A DNA stretch of 64,000 nt, taken from the NCBI GenBank assembly GCA_016711225.1, contig JADJTK010000013.1, forward strand, positions 143,465 through 207,464. Direction: 5' to 3'. The translations under genes and the position numbers were made by a program. Each line of letters starts with the position of its first letter. Position 1 is the stretch's first letter. Shown piece after piece: positions 50,122 through 58,514 of this stretch. The notes under the pieces were generated by a model. It was given only the letters and a program-made list of their open reading frames with translations, was not told the DNA's origin and made no database searches. The DNA comes from Opitutaceae bacterium (GTDB taxonomy: Bacteria > Verrucomicrobiota > Verrucomicrobiia > Opitutales > Opitutaceae).

Positions 50122-50874
50122 ATGAGCTTCACCTTCAACAAGCGCACCGCCGTTGTCACCGGCGCCGGCCGCGGTATTGGCAAGGCCATCGCCGAGGCGC
50201 TGGCCCGTCGTGGCGTGACGGTGATCTGTGTGAGCAAGACCGAGGCGACCTGCACGGCGGTGGCCGAAGGGATCCGGGCTGCGGGCGGTTCGGCCAAGGC
50301 GGTGGCAGTGGATGTGGCCGACGGAGCGGCCGTGGCCAAGGTGTGCAACGACCTGCTGGCCGAGTTCCCCACCATCGACATTCTGGTGAACAACGCGGGC
50401 ATTACCCGCGACGGGCTCATCCTGCGCATGTCCGACGAGGACTGGCACAGTGTGGTCGAGACCAATCTTTCGAGCTGCTTCTACTGGACCAAGGGATTGG
50501 CGCGGCCGATGACCCGGCAGCGCTGGGGCCGCATTGTGAACATCACCTCCGTGAGCGGAGTGATGGGCAACGCCGGCCAAGCCAACTACTCGTCCGCGAA
50601 GGCCGGCATGATCGGCTTCACCAAGACGATGGCCAAGGAGTTCGCTAGCCGCAGCATCACGGTCAATGCGGTGGCCCCCGGTTTCATCAAGACCGATATG
50701 ACTACGGAGTTCACCGGCAATGCCGAGATCTCCACCAAAATTCTCGAAGCTGTGCCGCTCAAGCGCTTCGGCGAAGCCACCGATATTGCTGCTATGGTCG
50801 AGTTCCTCTGTGCAGAGGAAGCCGGCTACATTACCGGTCAGGTTTTTGCCGTTGACGGCGGCATGGCGATCTGA
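50122..50874 (+). CDS. fabG: 3-oxoacyl-ACP reductase
   Basis: A 250-residue short-chain dehydrogenase. The NADP-binding motif is VVTGAGRGIGKAIAEALARR, the NAG motif lies in ILVNNAGITRDGLIL, and the catalytic Ser-Tyr-Lys are in NITSVSGVMGNAGQANYSSA (Ser, Tyr) followed by KAG. It reduces 3-oxoacyl-ACP in the fatty-acid elongation cycle. It is followed 33 bases later by acpP and then fabF, the standard fab cluster order. Confidence 0.97.
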   Translation: MSFTFNKRTAVVTGAGRGIGKAIAEALARRGVTVICVSKTEATCTAVAEGIRAAGGSAKAVAVDVADGAAVAKVCNDLLAEFPTIDILVNNAGITRDGLILRMSDEDWHSVVETNLSSCFYWTKGLARPMTRQRWGRIVNITSVSGVMGNAGQANYSSAKAGMIGFTKTMAKEFASRSITVNAVAPGFIKTDMTTEFTGNAEISTKILEAVPLKRFGEATDIAAMVEFLCAEEAGYITGQVFAVDGGMAI

Positions 50875-50907
50875 AACCCATCCCAAATCCCACCAACCCA
50901 AAAGACC

Positions 50908-51174
50908 ATGGCTGATAAAACCATCGAACAGCGCGTTAAAGAAATCATCGTTAACCAGTTGAATGTTAACGAAGAGCAAATCACGCCGAAGGCCTCCTTC
51001 CTTGACGATCTCGGCGCCGACTCGCTCGACACCGTCGAGCTCATCATGGCCTTCGAAGAAGAGTTCAAAGAGGAGCTGGGTGGCGAGATTCCCGAGGCCG
51101 AAGCCGAGAAGCTTCAGTCGGTCGGTGAAGTCATCACCTACATCGAAGCGAAGGCCGCCGCCAAGAAGCAGTAA
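50908..51174 (+). CDS. acpP: Acyl carrier protein
   Basis: An 88-residue acidic helical protein. The phosphopantetheine site Ser is in LGADSLDTVELIMAFEEEF. The N-terminal VKEIIVNQLNVNEEQITPKA is also typical. It carries the growing acyl chain in fatty-acid synthesis. It lies between fabG and fabF, with a terminator before fabF that probably limits read-through. Confidence 0.98.
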   Translation: MADKTIEQRVKEIIVNQLNVNEEQITPKASFLDDLGADSLDTVELIMAFEEEFKEELGGEIPEAEAEKLQSVGEVITYIEAKAAAKKQ

Positions 51175-51202
51175 CGCTTCCTGCGATCCCATTTCCCTAT
51201 CT

Positions 51203-51235
51203 GAAGTCCCGACGTCACCCGTTCGGGACTTTTGC
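51203..51235 (+). terminator. Terminator between acpP and fabF
   Basis: Arms AAGTCCCGA and TCGGGACTT close a loop and are followed by TTTGC. It lies 17 bases before the fabF start and may make acpP more abundant than fabF. Confidence 0.8.
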
Positions 51236-51251
51236 TTTCCTGCCCGCATCT

Positions 51252-52505
51252 ATGGCAAAATACGAGTCCCCGCGAAAAGTGGTGGTCACCGGCATCGGCG
51301 TCGTTACGGCGCTGGGTCAGACCCTGGATACATTCTGGGCCAGCCTTTTGGCTGGTCGCAGCGGCATCAGCCCCATCAAGGGGTTCGACGTGACCGATTT
51401 CCCCTGCAAGATCGGCGGCGAAATCCACGATTTCGACCCGACCAAGTTCGGCATGGATCCCAAGGAGGCTCGCCGCAATGATCGCTACACCCAATTCGGT
51501 TTCGCGGCGGCCAAGCTCGCCATGCAGGATTCCGGCCTCGATCCCAAGACGGTCGATCGCGAGCGCGCCGGGGTGATCATCGGCTCGGGTATCGGCGGCA
51601 TGGCCACCTTCGAGGCTCAGGCTCGCACGATCATCGAGAAGGGGCCCCGTAAAGTCTCGCCGTTCTTTATCCCGGCGATGATCAGCAACATGGCCAGTGG
51701 CATCGTGGCCATCGAATTTAACTTCGCCGGCCCGTGCTTCACGGTGGTCAGCGCCTGTGCCACCTCCACCCATGCCTTGGGCGAGGCGATGCGCACCATC
51801 CAGTACGGCGATGCCGATGTGATGGTCGCCGGCGGCGCCGAGGCCTCCTGCACTCCGCTGTCCTTCGCCGGCTTCTGTTCGATGAAGGCGATGAGCACCG
51901 CCAACGATGCGCCGGAGAAGGCCTCGCGGCCCTTCGACGCCAATCGCGACGGCTTCGTCATGGGCGAGGGCGGCTGCGTGTTCATCCTCGAGTCCGAGGA
52001 ATACGCCCGTGCCCGCGGCGCCCGCATCTATTGCGAGCTCGCCGGCTATGCGGCCACGGCCGACGCCTTCCACATCACGCAGCCCGATCCGGAGGCCCGC
52101 GGCCTCGCCACGGCGATGCGCCGGGCCATGGCCGATGCCGGGGTTGCACCCGAGCAGGTCAACTACATCAACGCCCACGGCACTTCCACCCCGTACAACG
52201 ACAAGTTCGAGACCATCGCCATCAAGAAGACCTTTGGGGAGGCCGCCAAAGCGGTGGCCGTGAGCTCGACCAAGTCGATGACCGGCCATCTCCTCGGCGC
52301 CGCCGGCGCGGTCGAGGCGGCGGTGTGCGTGATGGCCATCAAGACCGGGGAAATCCCCCCGACGATCAACTACGAGACGCCGGATCCGGAGTGCGATCTC
52401 GATTACGTGCCGAACGTGAAGCGCACCGCCAAGGTTGATGTGGCGATGAGCAACAACCTCGGCTTCGGCGGGCAGAACGCCTCCATTGTCTTCAAGCGGA
52501 TCTGA
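51252..52505 (+). CDS. fabF: 3-oxoacyl-ACP synthase II
   Basis: A 417-residue condensing enzyme. The Cys-His-His triad is in VSACATSTHALGEA, YINAHGTSTPYND and SMTGHLLGAAGAVE, and the N-terminus KVVVTGIGVVTALGQTLDTF is typical of FabF. It elongates acyl-ACP with malonyl-ACP. It closes the fab cluster. Confidence 0.97.
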   Translation: MAKYESPRKVVVTGIGVVTALGQTLDTFWASLLAGRSGISPIKGFDVTDFPCKIGGEIHDFDPTKFGMDPKEARRNDRYTQFGFAAAKLAMQDSGLDPKTVDRERAGVIIGSGIGGMATFEAQARTIIEKGPRKVSPFFIPAMISNMASGIVAIEFNFAGPCFTVVSACATSTHALGEAMRTIQYGDADVMVAGGAEASCTPLSFAGFCSMKAMSTANDAPEKASRPFDANRDGFVMGEGGCVFILESEEYARARGARIYCELAGYAATADAFHITQPDPEARGLATAMRRAMADAGVAPEQVNYINAHGTSTPYNDKFETIAIKKTFGEAAKAVAVSSTKSMTGHLLGAAGAVEAAVCVMAIKTGEIPPTINYETPDPECDLDYVPNVKRTAKVDVAMSNNLGFGGQNASIVFKRI

Positions 52506-52528
52506 TCCGCTGTTCTGTTTCCTTTTGC

Positions 52529-52563
52529 GCGGCGGCCCGGCTTCGGCGGGGCCGCCGTTTTTG
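52529..52563 (+). terminator. Rho-independent terminator of fabF
   Basis: Stem GGCGGCCC paired with GGGGCCGCC, then six T residues. Confidence 0.88.
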
Positions 52564-52616
52564 TGCCTGGACTGCGCCAGCCTTTCGGCGCCAGCGCGGA
52601 ACGGGAAAGGCAGGGC

Positions 52617-53975
52617 TTAGGCCGGTGGGGCTGCGCTCAGCGGGCTGGGGCGGGCTTTCCGGTGCAGGACCAGCTCCAACCCCTCGGCCGCGGCATCGAC
52701 CCGGAGGCTGCTGCCTGCCCGGGCCACGATCTGGCGGGCGTGCTCGACCATGGCGTCGATCGCGGCGTCTTCGTGGGTTGGATCGTGGTGGAAGAGGATG
52801 AGGTGCTTGGCCTGGGCCTGGAGGGCGAGTTGCACGGTATCGTCGATGCAACTGTGGCCCCATCCCACGCGCCGCTCGTATTCCTCCGCCGTGTATTGCG
52901 CGTCGCAGATGAACAGTTCGGCCCCGCGGGCGAACTCGGCCAACAGCTGATTCTTGTAGCTGTTGAAGTCCTCGGTGTCTGGGGCCGCCTGCGCGGGCGT
53001 GGCCGCGGCTGGGCGTGGCCGGGGATAGGGCAGCACCTCTGTGTCGGGCATGAAGACCACGCCGCCGGCGGGGGTGTGCAGGCGGTAGGCGAGTGTGACC
53101 CCGGGGTGGTGCGTGAAAATCGCCTGCACCGGCACCCGGCCGGCCCGAAACTCGAGCTCGTGGAGCTCGCGCACCGAGAGGCCACCGGCCAGTTGATCAA
53201 GCCCGACCGGGAAGAAGGTGCTGTCCATCTGGGAGGAAAGCGTTTTGAGCAGGCTCTGGCGCGCCCCCTCGTAGCCCAGCACGGTGACGCTGCTCCCGCG
53301 GTCGTGGATCGGCCCGAAGAAGGGCAGTCCCTGGATGTGGTCCCAGTGCGTGTGGGTGAGGAGCAGGTGTACCTTCACCGGCTGGCCGGCGAATTCGCGG
53401 CGCAGTTGCTCGCCCAGGAGCCGGATACCGGTGCCGGCGTCGAGCACGATGATCTCCTCGCCCACGCGCACCTCCACACAGGTGGTGTTGCCGCCGTAGC
53501 GCACGGTATCGGGGCCCGGCGTGGCGATCGAGCCGCGCACCCCCCAGAAGCGCACGCGCGTCGAGTCGGCCTCGCCGCAGGCGGCCCGTGGAGGGGCGAC
53601 GGCGGAGGGGCAGTCGCAAGGACGCGCTGGCACGGCGGAGAGGATGGCGGCGATCTCCTTCGGACTTACCGGTTTGACCAGATAGTGGTCGGCGCCGGCC
53701 TCCAGCGCGTTCTGTCGATCCGCGGGAAAACTGCTGCCGGTGGTGACGATGATGGTGATGGCGCCAAGCTCGTCGCGCCGGGCGCGAATGGCCCGGCACA
53801 CGTTGAAGCCGTTGGTGCCGGGCATGAGCAGGTCGCACAGCACGGCGGACGGGCGGTGGGTCCCGACCAAGGCCAAGCCGGCATCGCCGTTGTCCGCCTC
53901 GAATACGCGCCAGCCCTGCGCTTCCAGATGGCGCACGAGCATCTCGCGGATAACCGGCTCGTCGTCGATGACCAC
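52617..53975 (-). CDS. Response-regulator receiver fused to a metallo-beta-lactamase-fold hydrolase
   Basis: A 452-residue protein. Residues 1-118 are a receiver domain: acidic pocket VIDDEPVI, phospho-acceptor Asp in VLCDLLMPGTNG, Lys in LVKPVSP. After a short linker with SAVAPPRAACGEA, residues about 140-430 form an MBL-fold hydrolase (RVRFWGVRGSIATPGPDTVR, metal motif LLTHTHWDHIQGLPFF, later FICDAQYTAEE and LILFHHDPTHEDAAIDAM) resembling class II/III cyclic-nucleotide phosphodiesterase or RNase Z-like enzymes. The substrate is unknown. The start is a GTG at 53975. An ATG ten bases upstream (53985) is one base out of frame and may be the true start if a base is missing. The histidine kinase at 55293-56489 is a possible partner. 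Confidence 0.88.
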   Translation of the reverse strand: MVIDDEPVIREMLVRHLEAQGWRVFEADNGDAGLALVGTHRPSAVLCDLLMPGTNGFNVCRAIRARRDELGAITIIVTTGSSFPADRQNALEAGADHYLVKPVSPKEIAAILSAVPARPCDCPSAVAPPRAACGEADSTRVRFWGVRGSIATPGPDTVRYGGNTTCVEVRVGEEIIVLDAGTGIRLLGEQLRREFAGQPVKVHLLLTHTHWDHIQGLPFFGPIHDRGSSVTVLGYEGARQSLLKTLSSQMDSTFFPVGLDQLAGGLSVRELHELEFRAGRVPVQAIFTHHPGVTLAYRLHTPAGGVVFMPDTEVLPYPRPRPAAATPAQAAPDTEDFNSYKNQLLAEFARGAELFICDAQYTAEEYERRVGWGHSCIDDTVQLALQAQAKHLILFHHDPTHEDAAIDAMVEHARQIVARAGSSLRVDAAAEGLELVLHRKARPSPLSAAPPA

Positions 53976-54108
53976 CAGTGTTCATGGCCGGCGGCGGGTG
54001 GACGGCCTGGCGGCCGGCCGGTAGGTGGATGAGATCACAGCTGCTCCCATACGGGTGAGACTTGCCGGGAGTCGGGTCCGAGGCAAGCGGGGGATGCGGG
54101 ACGGACGG

Positions 54109-54142
54109 CATGGGGACAGCATGGGGACATGCATGGGGACGG
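54109..54142. repeat. Direct repeat (CATGGGGAC x3)
   Basis: Three direct copies of CATGGGGACRK spaced 11 or 12 bases lie in the intergenic stretch 53976-54270, which contains no gene. Confidence 0.75.
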
Positions 54143-54270
54143 CGGCGGCCGTTGCCCCATTGCCCACCAGGTCCGTGCTGGAGTCAAAACCCAATTACGC
54201 AAGGCGCCGCCGCCCGAGGTGGCGGGGGCGCCGCGGCCGGGGAAGGACCGTCCCTGCACCCCGACCCGGG

Positions 54271-55020
54271 TTAAGGCAACGGGGTGGTGGCGGCCGGGAT
54301 CTGCATGGCGGTGACAATCGTGACGAGTCGATCGAGCAGGACCCGGTCCTCCTCGGCCGCCGGGACTTGGTAGGTGCTTTTTTGGGTCACCCGTTCGGCC
54401 AGTTCGACGGCGAGCACGAAGGCGAGGTCGTTCTTCACGAAGACGAGATGGCCGCGTTTGGCGATCCCCGGGGCGTGCCCCGGCAGGGCGGCGGCGACGG
54501 GATCGAGGGAGAAGGCCGAGCCGCCCGGCATCACTGTGTAGGCGAGGAGCGTGCCGCCGTGATATTCGGGAAGAAATTTCACGTTCTCCACCCGGCTTTC
54601 CGGAAACTCGGCGGTGTAGTCGCGCAGGATGTTGTCGCGGAAAAAGGCGATCAAGTAGTCGCGCGCCCCCTTGGTCTGGTACTCCCACCGGGCAAAGGCG
54701 GGCATTGGGAAGGCGGCGATGGTCACCAGCACCGAGGTCTTGTCCTTGAAGACGGCCACGGTGTCGGTGTCCATGATCACCGCGCTGTCTCCGTTCAGCT
54801 TGGGCACGGGGACGGAAAAGGCGCCGGATGGGGCGTGGTAGAGCCCGTCGGAGATCCTGCCGAAAAGCTTCGGCTGTACGGGCGGGGCGTCGGGGGCGGA
54901 GTCACCTTCTGTGCGCGTAGCTGCAGCTGAGGGGGCGGTAGTTTCCGCCTCGGGGGCGGCGGTGGAAAAGGAAGCGGCGTAGGCCAGCAGGGCGGTCAAC
55001 GCGAGGGTACGGCGGATCAT
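54271..55020 (-). CDS. Secreted protein of unknown function
   Basis: A 249-residue protein from the ATG at 55020, with signal peptide RRTLALTALLAYAASFSTAA. A longer in-frame start would add 72 residues that do not look like protein. After an Ala/Thr/Glu-rich linker the mature domain (about residues 65-235) is a mixed beta/alpha fold (FGRISDGLYHAPSGAFSVPV; KGARDYLIAFFRDNILRDYT; KRGHLVFVKNDLAFVLAVEL). I do not recognise the family. It lies between the REC-MBL and histidine-kinase genes on the same strand, and could be periplasmic. Confidence 0.75.
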   Translation of the reverse strand: MIRRTLALTALLAYAASFSTAAPEAETTAPSAAATRTEGDSAPDAPPVQPKLFGRISDGLYHAPSGAFSVPVPKLNGDSAVIMDTDTVAVFKDKTSVLVTIAAFPMPAFARWEYQTKGARDYLIAFFRDNILRDYTAEFPESRVENVKFLPEYHGGTLLAYTVMPGGSAFSLDPVAAALPGHAPGIAKRGHLVFVKNDLAFVLAVELAERVTQKSTYQVPAAEEDRVLLDRLVTIVTAMQIPAATTPLP

Positions 55021-55292
55021 CGGGGGCAGGTTCTGGTCGGCGGACGGCAGGGAGGCGAGCGAGGAGGCGAGGTCAGGATGGGCGTCTGCGACCGCCGAGC
55101 AGGGGGCAGGTTCCCCTGCTTGGCGAAGCGAGGCAACGACTGACCGAGCTGGCTCGGTCGGCCATCCGGGTTTCGGTGGGCGCTGGTCTACTGTGCGAAG
55201 CCAGTGGAGGCGGGGAGCTCGCCGGCGAGCATGCAAATGGTCCGACTTGGTCCGGCAAGTGCGCGTTGGCCTCAGCCAGGTGGTCTCCGGGG

Positions 55293-56489
55293 CTAGATTG
55301 GCAGCGAGAAGTAGAAGGTGGTCCCTTCGAGGGCCGAGGAGGAGAATCCGACGCTGCCGCCCAATAGCTGCTCACCGATGAGTTTCATCGCAAAGGTGCC
55401 CAAGCCGCGTCCCAGAATCCCTTTGGTGCTGAAATTGCGCTGAAAGATGCGTCGAGCGATTTCGGGTGGGATTGGGGTCTCGTTCCACACCTGAAAGATC
55501 ACTGCGGAGGGAGTAATCTCCGCCTTGATGCGGATCTCGCCGTCTGGTTGGGTGGCCTCGAGAGCGTTGAGGGCCATGTTGCCAAGCACCCGCAGCAGCA
55601 GGGTGGATTCGGCCCGGACGGTGGTGGCTGCCTGCGGCCGGGTGATGGTCGTGCGTTTGCCGCGTGAGGAGGGATGGTGGCTGATGAGCCGGCGCAGTTC
55701 TTCGAAGAGGGTGTCGAGCGGCGTCGCTGTGTGCAGCGGGCGAAGATTGTCGACGGTGGCGGAGATGAGTTGTCGCTGCAGCTCAAGTTCGCGTACCACC
55801 CGCTTAGTGAGGTGGAGGACCTCCGCCGCCGAGGTGGCTGCGGGGTCGCCGGGTTGGGCCGTGGCCAAGGCCTCGCTCGCACAGAGCAAGCTGGTGAGCG
55901 TATTGTTCAGATCGTGGTGAAACGCGCGTTCAGCGAGGGCGCTCTGCTGCAGCTGCGAAACGTCCTCGATGAAAACCAGGATCAGCTGCCGGCCGTCGAG
56001 TTCGAGCGGGGTGGCCCGTACGCGTAGGAAGAGCGGGCGGAGCTTGTCGCCGCGCATGACGTCTACGGCGCAGAGACGTTCGGCCGAGCGGTGGTGATGG
56101 AGCGCGACGGCCTGGGCGACGGCGGCGCCGCAGGTGCTGCAGTATTTGCTGGTGCCGCAACCGCCGGCCATCTCGCCGGCGTGGGGGCAGCGCAGCGCCT
56201 CGCCCAGACGCAGACCAAGGAGGGTGTCGGCGGAACCGATCCCGAGGTAGCCGAGGAGGCTTTCGTTGATGGCCAGAATCTGGCGGTGCTCATTCAATAC
56301 AGCAACCAGCCCTCCGACGGTCTTCAGCAGGGTGCCGAGCACTGGGTGGTCGCAGATCTGCGCGAGCTGCTCGTTTAGCTGCTGTTCGTCGAGTCGTTCG
56401 GCGCTCGCGAAATGGGTGCCGGCGGGCTGCGCGGTGCCCGGGGCAGGCGCGCGGTCCAAGGACTGGGGATGGACGGGGTTGGTCAGCAT
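55293..56489 (-). CDS. PAS-domain sensor histidine kinase with Cys cluster
   Basis: A 398-residue cytosolic kinase from the ATG at 56489. A PAS domain (about 50-185) opens VGGLVAVLNEHRQILAINES. It contains a Cys cluster, CPHAGEMAGGCGTSKYCSTC, which recurs in PAS kinases of many bacteria and may bind a metal or sense redox. The DHp helix has the phospho-acceptor His in AFHHDLNNTLTSLL. The ATPase domain has N box NMALNALEATQ, G1-like VWNETPIPPEI and G2 GRGLGTFAMKLIGEQLLGG. There is no membrane segment, so the signal is cytosolic. No response regulator adjoins it directly, but the REC-MBL gene lies 1.3 kb downstream on the same strand. Confidence 0.9.
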   Translation of the reverse strand: MLTNPVHPQSLDRAPAPGTAQPAGTHFASAERLDEQQLNEQLAQICDHPVLGTLLKTVGGLVAVLNEHRQILAINESLLGYLGIGSADTLLGLRLGEALRCPHAGEMAGGCGTSKYCSTCGAAVAQAVALHHHRSAERLCAVDVMRGDKLRPLFLRVRATPLELDGRQLILVFIEDVSQLQQSALAERAFHHDLNNTLTSLLCASEALATAQPGDPAATSAAEVLHLTKRVVRELELQRQLISATVDNLRPLHTATPLDTLFEELRRLISHHPSSRGKRTTITRPQAATTVRAESTLLLRVLGNMALNALEATQPDGEIRIKAEITPSAVIFQVWNETPIPPEIARRIFQRNFSTKGILGRGLGTFAMKLIGEQLLGGSVGFSSSALEGTTFYFSLPI

Positions 56490-56676
56490 CGGGGAGAGGC
56501 GGCTGGGGTAAGCGGGGCGAGACCGTATTCGGACGACCCTATTGCGCAAATGCTGCCCGCAAAACGTGCAGCGTCGGGCGAAGGGGCCGGGTTGGGCGTG
56601 TCCGCGCCGCAACGCTCGGGCGGCGGTCCCTGGGCAGCCAAGGGCGCGCGCCCGGTGCGGTTCCCTTCGCGCCGGA

Positions 56677-57507
56677 TCAGGCGAGCTGGCGGTCGAGCTG
56701 TTGCCAAAGTGCCACCGGGATCTGCTCGGGGCGGGATAACAGGCTCAGGCCGGCGGCGAGCAGGGCTGGTTCCCAGACCGCCACCGCATCGGGGGCGTGG
56801 CGACGCAGGAGGGCGCCGATCTGCTTGCGCCGTTGCTGGAAGCAGGCGCGGACCAGTTGCCGGGTGGCATCGCTGAAACGATACGGAGTAGGGCGGCGGC
56901 GCAGGTTGAGCAGGTAGGAGTCGATGTCGGGCACCGGGTAGAAACAGCCGCGGCTGACGGCATGGCCGGGTGCTGCGAGGAAGGCCGACTGGAGGAAGAC
57001 GGAGATGGCCCCGAAGCTCTTGGTGCCGGGAGCTGCCAGGAAGCGGTCGGCGGTCTCCCGCTGCACCATGAGTACGGTGCACTCGGGCAGGGGACCGGCG
57101 AGAATGCCCTCGAACCAGGGCGAGGAGATGGCGTAGGGGAGGTTGGCGACGATCTTGAAGTCGCCGCCGGCCGGGTCGTAACCGGCCAGGGGATGGTCGA
57201 CGGCGTCGCCATGCAGCAGATGCAGGCGCCCTTCAGCGCGGGGGAGCAGATCGGCGGTGAGGTGGGCGTACAGGCGGGGGTCGAACTCGACCGCCCACAC
57301 CTCGGCGCCAGCGGCGAGCAGCTCGCCGGTGAGGGTGCCCAGGCCCGGCCCGATCTCGATCACGCGCGTGCCGGGCCCAACCCCGGCGAGCTCGAGCGAT
57401 TTGCGCACGATATTGCCGTCGATGAGGAAGTTCTGCCCGAGTTGCCGGTTGGGGCGGTGGCCGAGTTGCTCCAGTTGGGCGCGGGTGGAGGAAGGGGAGA
57501 GCGGCAT
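56677..57507 (-). CDS. rsmA: 16S rRNA (adenine1518/1519-N6) dimethyltransferase
   Basis: A 276-residue KsgA/RsmA enzyme from the ATG at 57507 (ending motif QLGQNFLIDGNIVRKSLELA). The SAM site is VIEIGPGLGTLTGELLAAGA, followed by VEFDPRLY. The catalytic motif IV is NLPYAISSPWFEGIL, and the C-terminal domain ends with the rRNA-binding region. It dimethylates two adjacent adenines of 16S rRNA at a late step of small-subunit assembly. Confidence 0.96.
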   Translation of the reverse strand: MPLSPSSTRAQLEQLGHRPNRQLGQNFLIDGNIVRKSLELAGVGPGTRVIEIGPGLGTLTGELLAAGAEVWAVEFDPRLYAHLTADLLPRAEGRLHLLHGDAVDHPLAGYDPAGGDFKIVANLPYAISSPWFEGILAGPLPECTVLMVQRETADRFLAAPGTKSFGAISVFLQSAFLAAPGHAVSRGCFYPVPDIDSYLLNLRRRPTPYRFSDATRQLVRACFQQRRKQIGALLRRHAPDAVAVWEPALLAAGLSLLSRPEQIPVALWQQLDRQLA

Positions 57508-57546
57508 CGGAGCGACGCTAGCGGAGGCCGGCGCGGTGCGGCGAAA

Positions 57547-57577
57547 ACAAAAAGGGCCTCCGGTGGCGGAGGCCCGC
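57547..57577 (-). terminator. Rho-independent terminator of the pseudopilin-like gene
   Basis: On the minus strand arms GGGCCTCC and GGAGGCCC are followed by five T residues. It ends the transcript of the gene at 57599-58405 and isolates it from rsmA. Confidence 0.85.
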
Positions 57578-57598
57578 GGGGGCGATCGGTGCGGTTGT

Positions 57599-58405
57599 TC
57601 AGGGAGCCCCGGTGGCCGGGGTGTTGTGGGCGAGGCCCGTTCCGGTACCGGCGCCGGTGGAGGAAAGCACCCGGGGGGTCTGCCAGGCACTGGGGCCGGT
57701 GATTACCGGGGCGGAGGTGAGGATCTGGCGGGTACGATTGCCATTTACGGCAACCAAGCGGCCGTTGGCATCGTCGGGGCCGAGGCTGTCGAAGAATTGG
57801 ACGTTGCCTCCGAGGAAGAACACGTGGCCGCCGTCGCTGCCGTAGACGGAGTTCTGCCGGTCGTTGTCCCAGTCCCCGGTGGCGGCTGCGAGGCCGCGTG
57901 TCCACACTACGGGGGTGTTGGGGCCCATCGAGGTGCGCAGCCCGCTGAAGGCCTGGAAGCTGAGCGTGGCCCCGTCGAAGGCCGGGGTCCCGGAGGAGAA
58001 GCCACGCGGCCGGGCGTTGTCGAGGATGGTGGCCAAGCCTTGGGTACCGACGAGGTCGGCCGGTGAGACCCAGACTGCCCCGTTGTTGAGTCCCCCACTC
58101 AACGCCAAGGCTGCGGCGTAGGCGTAGAGCGTGGTGGTGGCGGTGGTCCCGGTGGGGATGAAGCCGACGGTGCCGGCGGCGGCGGGCAAGTTGGTGGGAG
58201 GCAGGCTACCGTTGTGCTCGTGGGCATAGACGAGGGCGGCCTGCCCGATGCTGCGGATATTGGCGAGGTCGGAGGCGCGTTGGGCGTTTTCCCGAACCTT
58301 CCCCACTACGGGGATGAGGATGGCGGCGAGAATGCCGATGATCGCAATGACCGTCAGCAGCTCAACAAGAGTGAAGCTTTCACGCGGACTGGTGGAATGA
58401 CGCAT
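57599..58405 (-). CDS. Type II secretion-like pseudopilin (prepilin N-terminal methylation motif)
   Basis: A 268-residue protein from the ATG at 58405. The prepilin cleavage motif is RESFTLVELLTVIAIIGILA, with the Glu5 that supports assembly. The C-terminal globular domain carries the late motif GGHVFFLGGNVQFFDSLGPD, as in the many DUF1559-like/GspG-type secreted pseudopilins of planctomycetes and verrucomicrobia. The protein would be processed by a prepilin peptidase and could use the PilB ATPase encoded at 22288-23973. Its substrate or role is unknown. Confidence 0.88.
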   Translation of the reverse strand: MRHSTSPRESFTLVELLTVIAIIGILAAILIPVVGKVRENAQRASDLANIRSIGQAALVYAHEHNGSLPPTNLPAAAGTVGFIPTGTTATTTLYAYAAALALSGGLNNGAVWVSPADLVGTQGLATILDNARPRGFSSGTPAFDGATLSFQAFSGLRTSMGPNTPVVWTRGLAAATGDWDNDRQNSVYGSDGGHVFFLGGNVQFFDSLGPDDANGRLVAVNGNRTRQILTSAPVITGPSAWQTPRVLSSTGAGTGTGLAHNTPATGAP

Positions 58406-58514
58406 AACCGGTTGGTTGAGGGTTTGCGTGGGGATCGAGGAACGCGTGGGGGATGAGACCGTCCGCGGAAGTCGGGGGACGGCAAGTCGGAATCCGCCGC
58501 CAGTCGGCGGAGCG

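Noticed and set aside
57599..58405. PEP-CTERM or other sorting-tag protein
   Set aside because: The hydrophobic segment is N-terminal with a prepilin motif, and no C-terminal tag is present.
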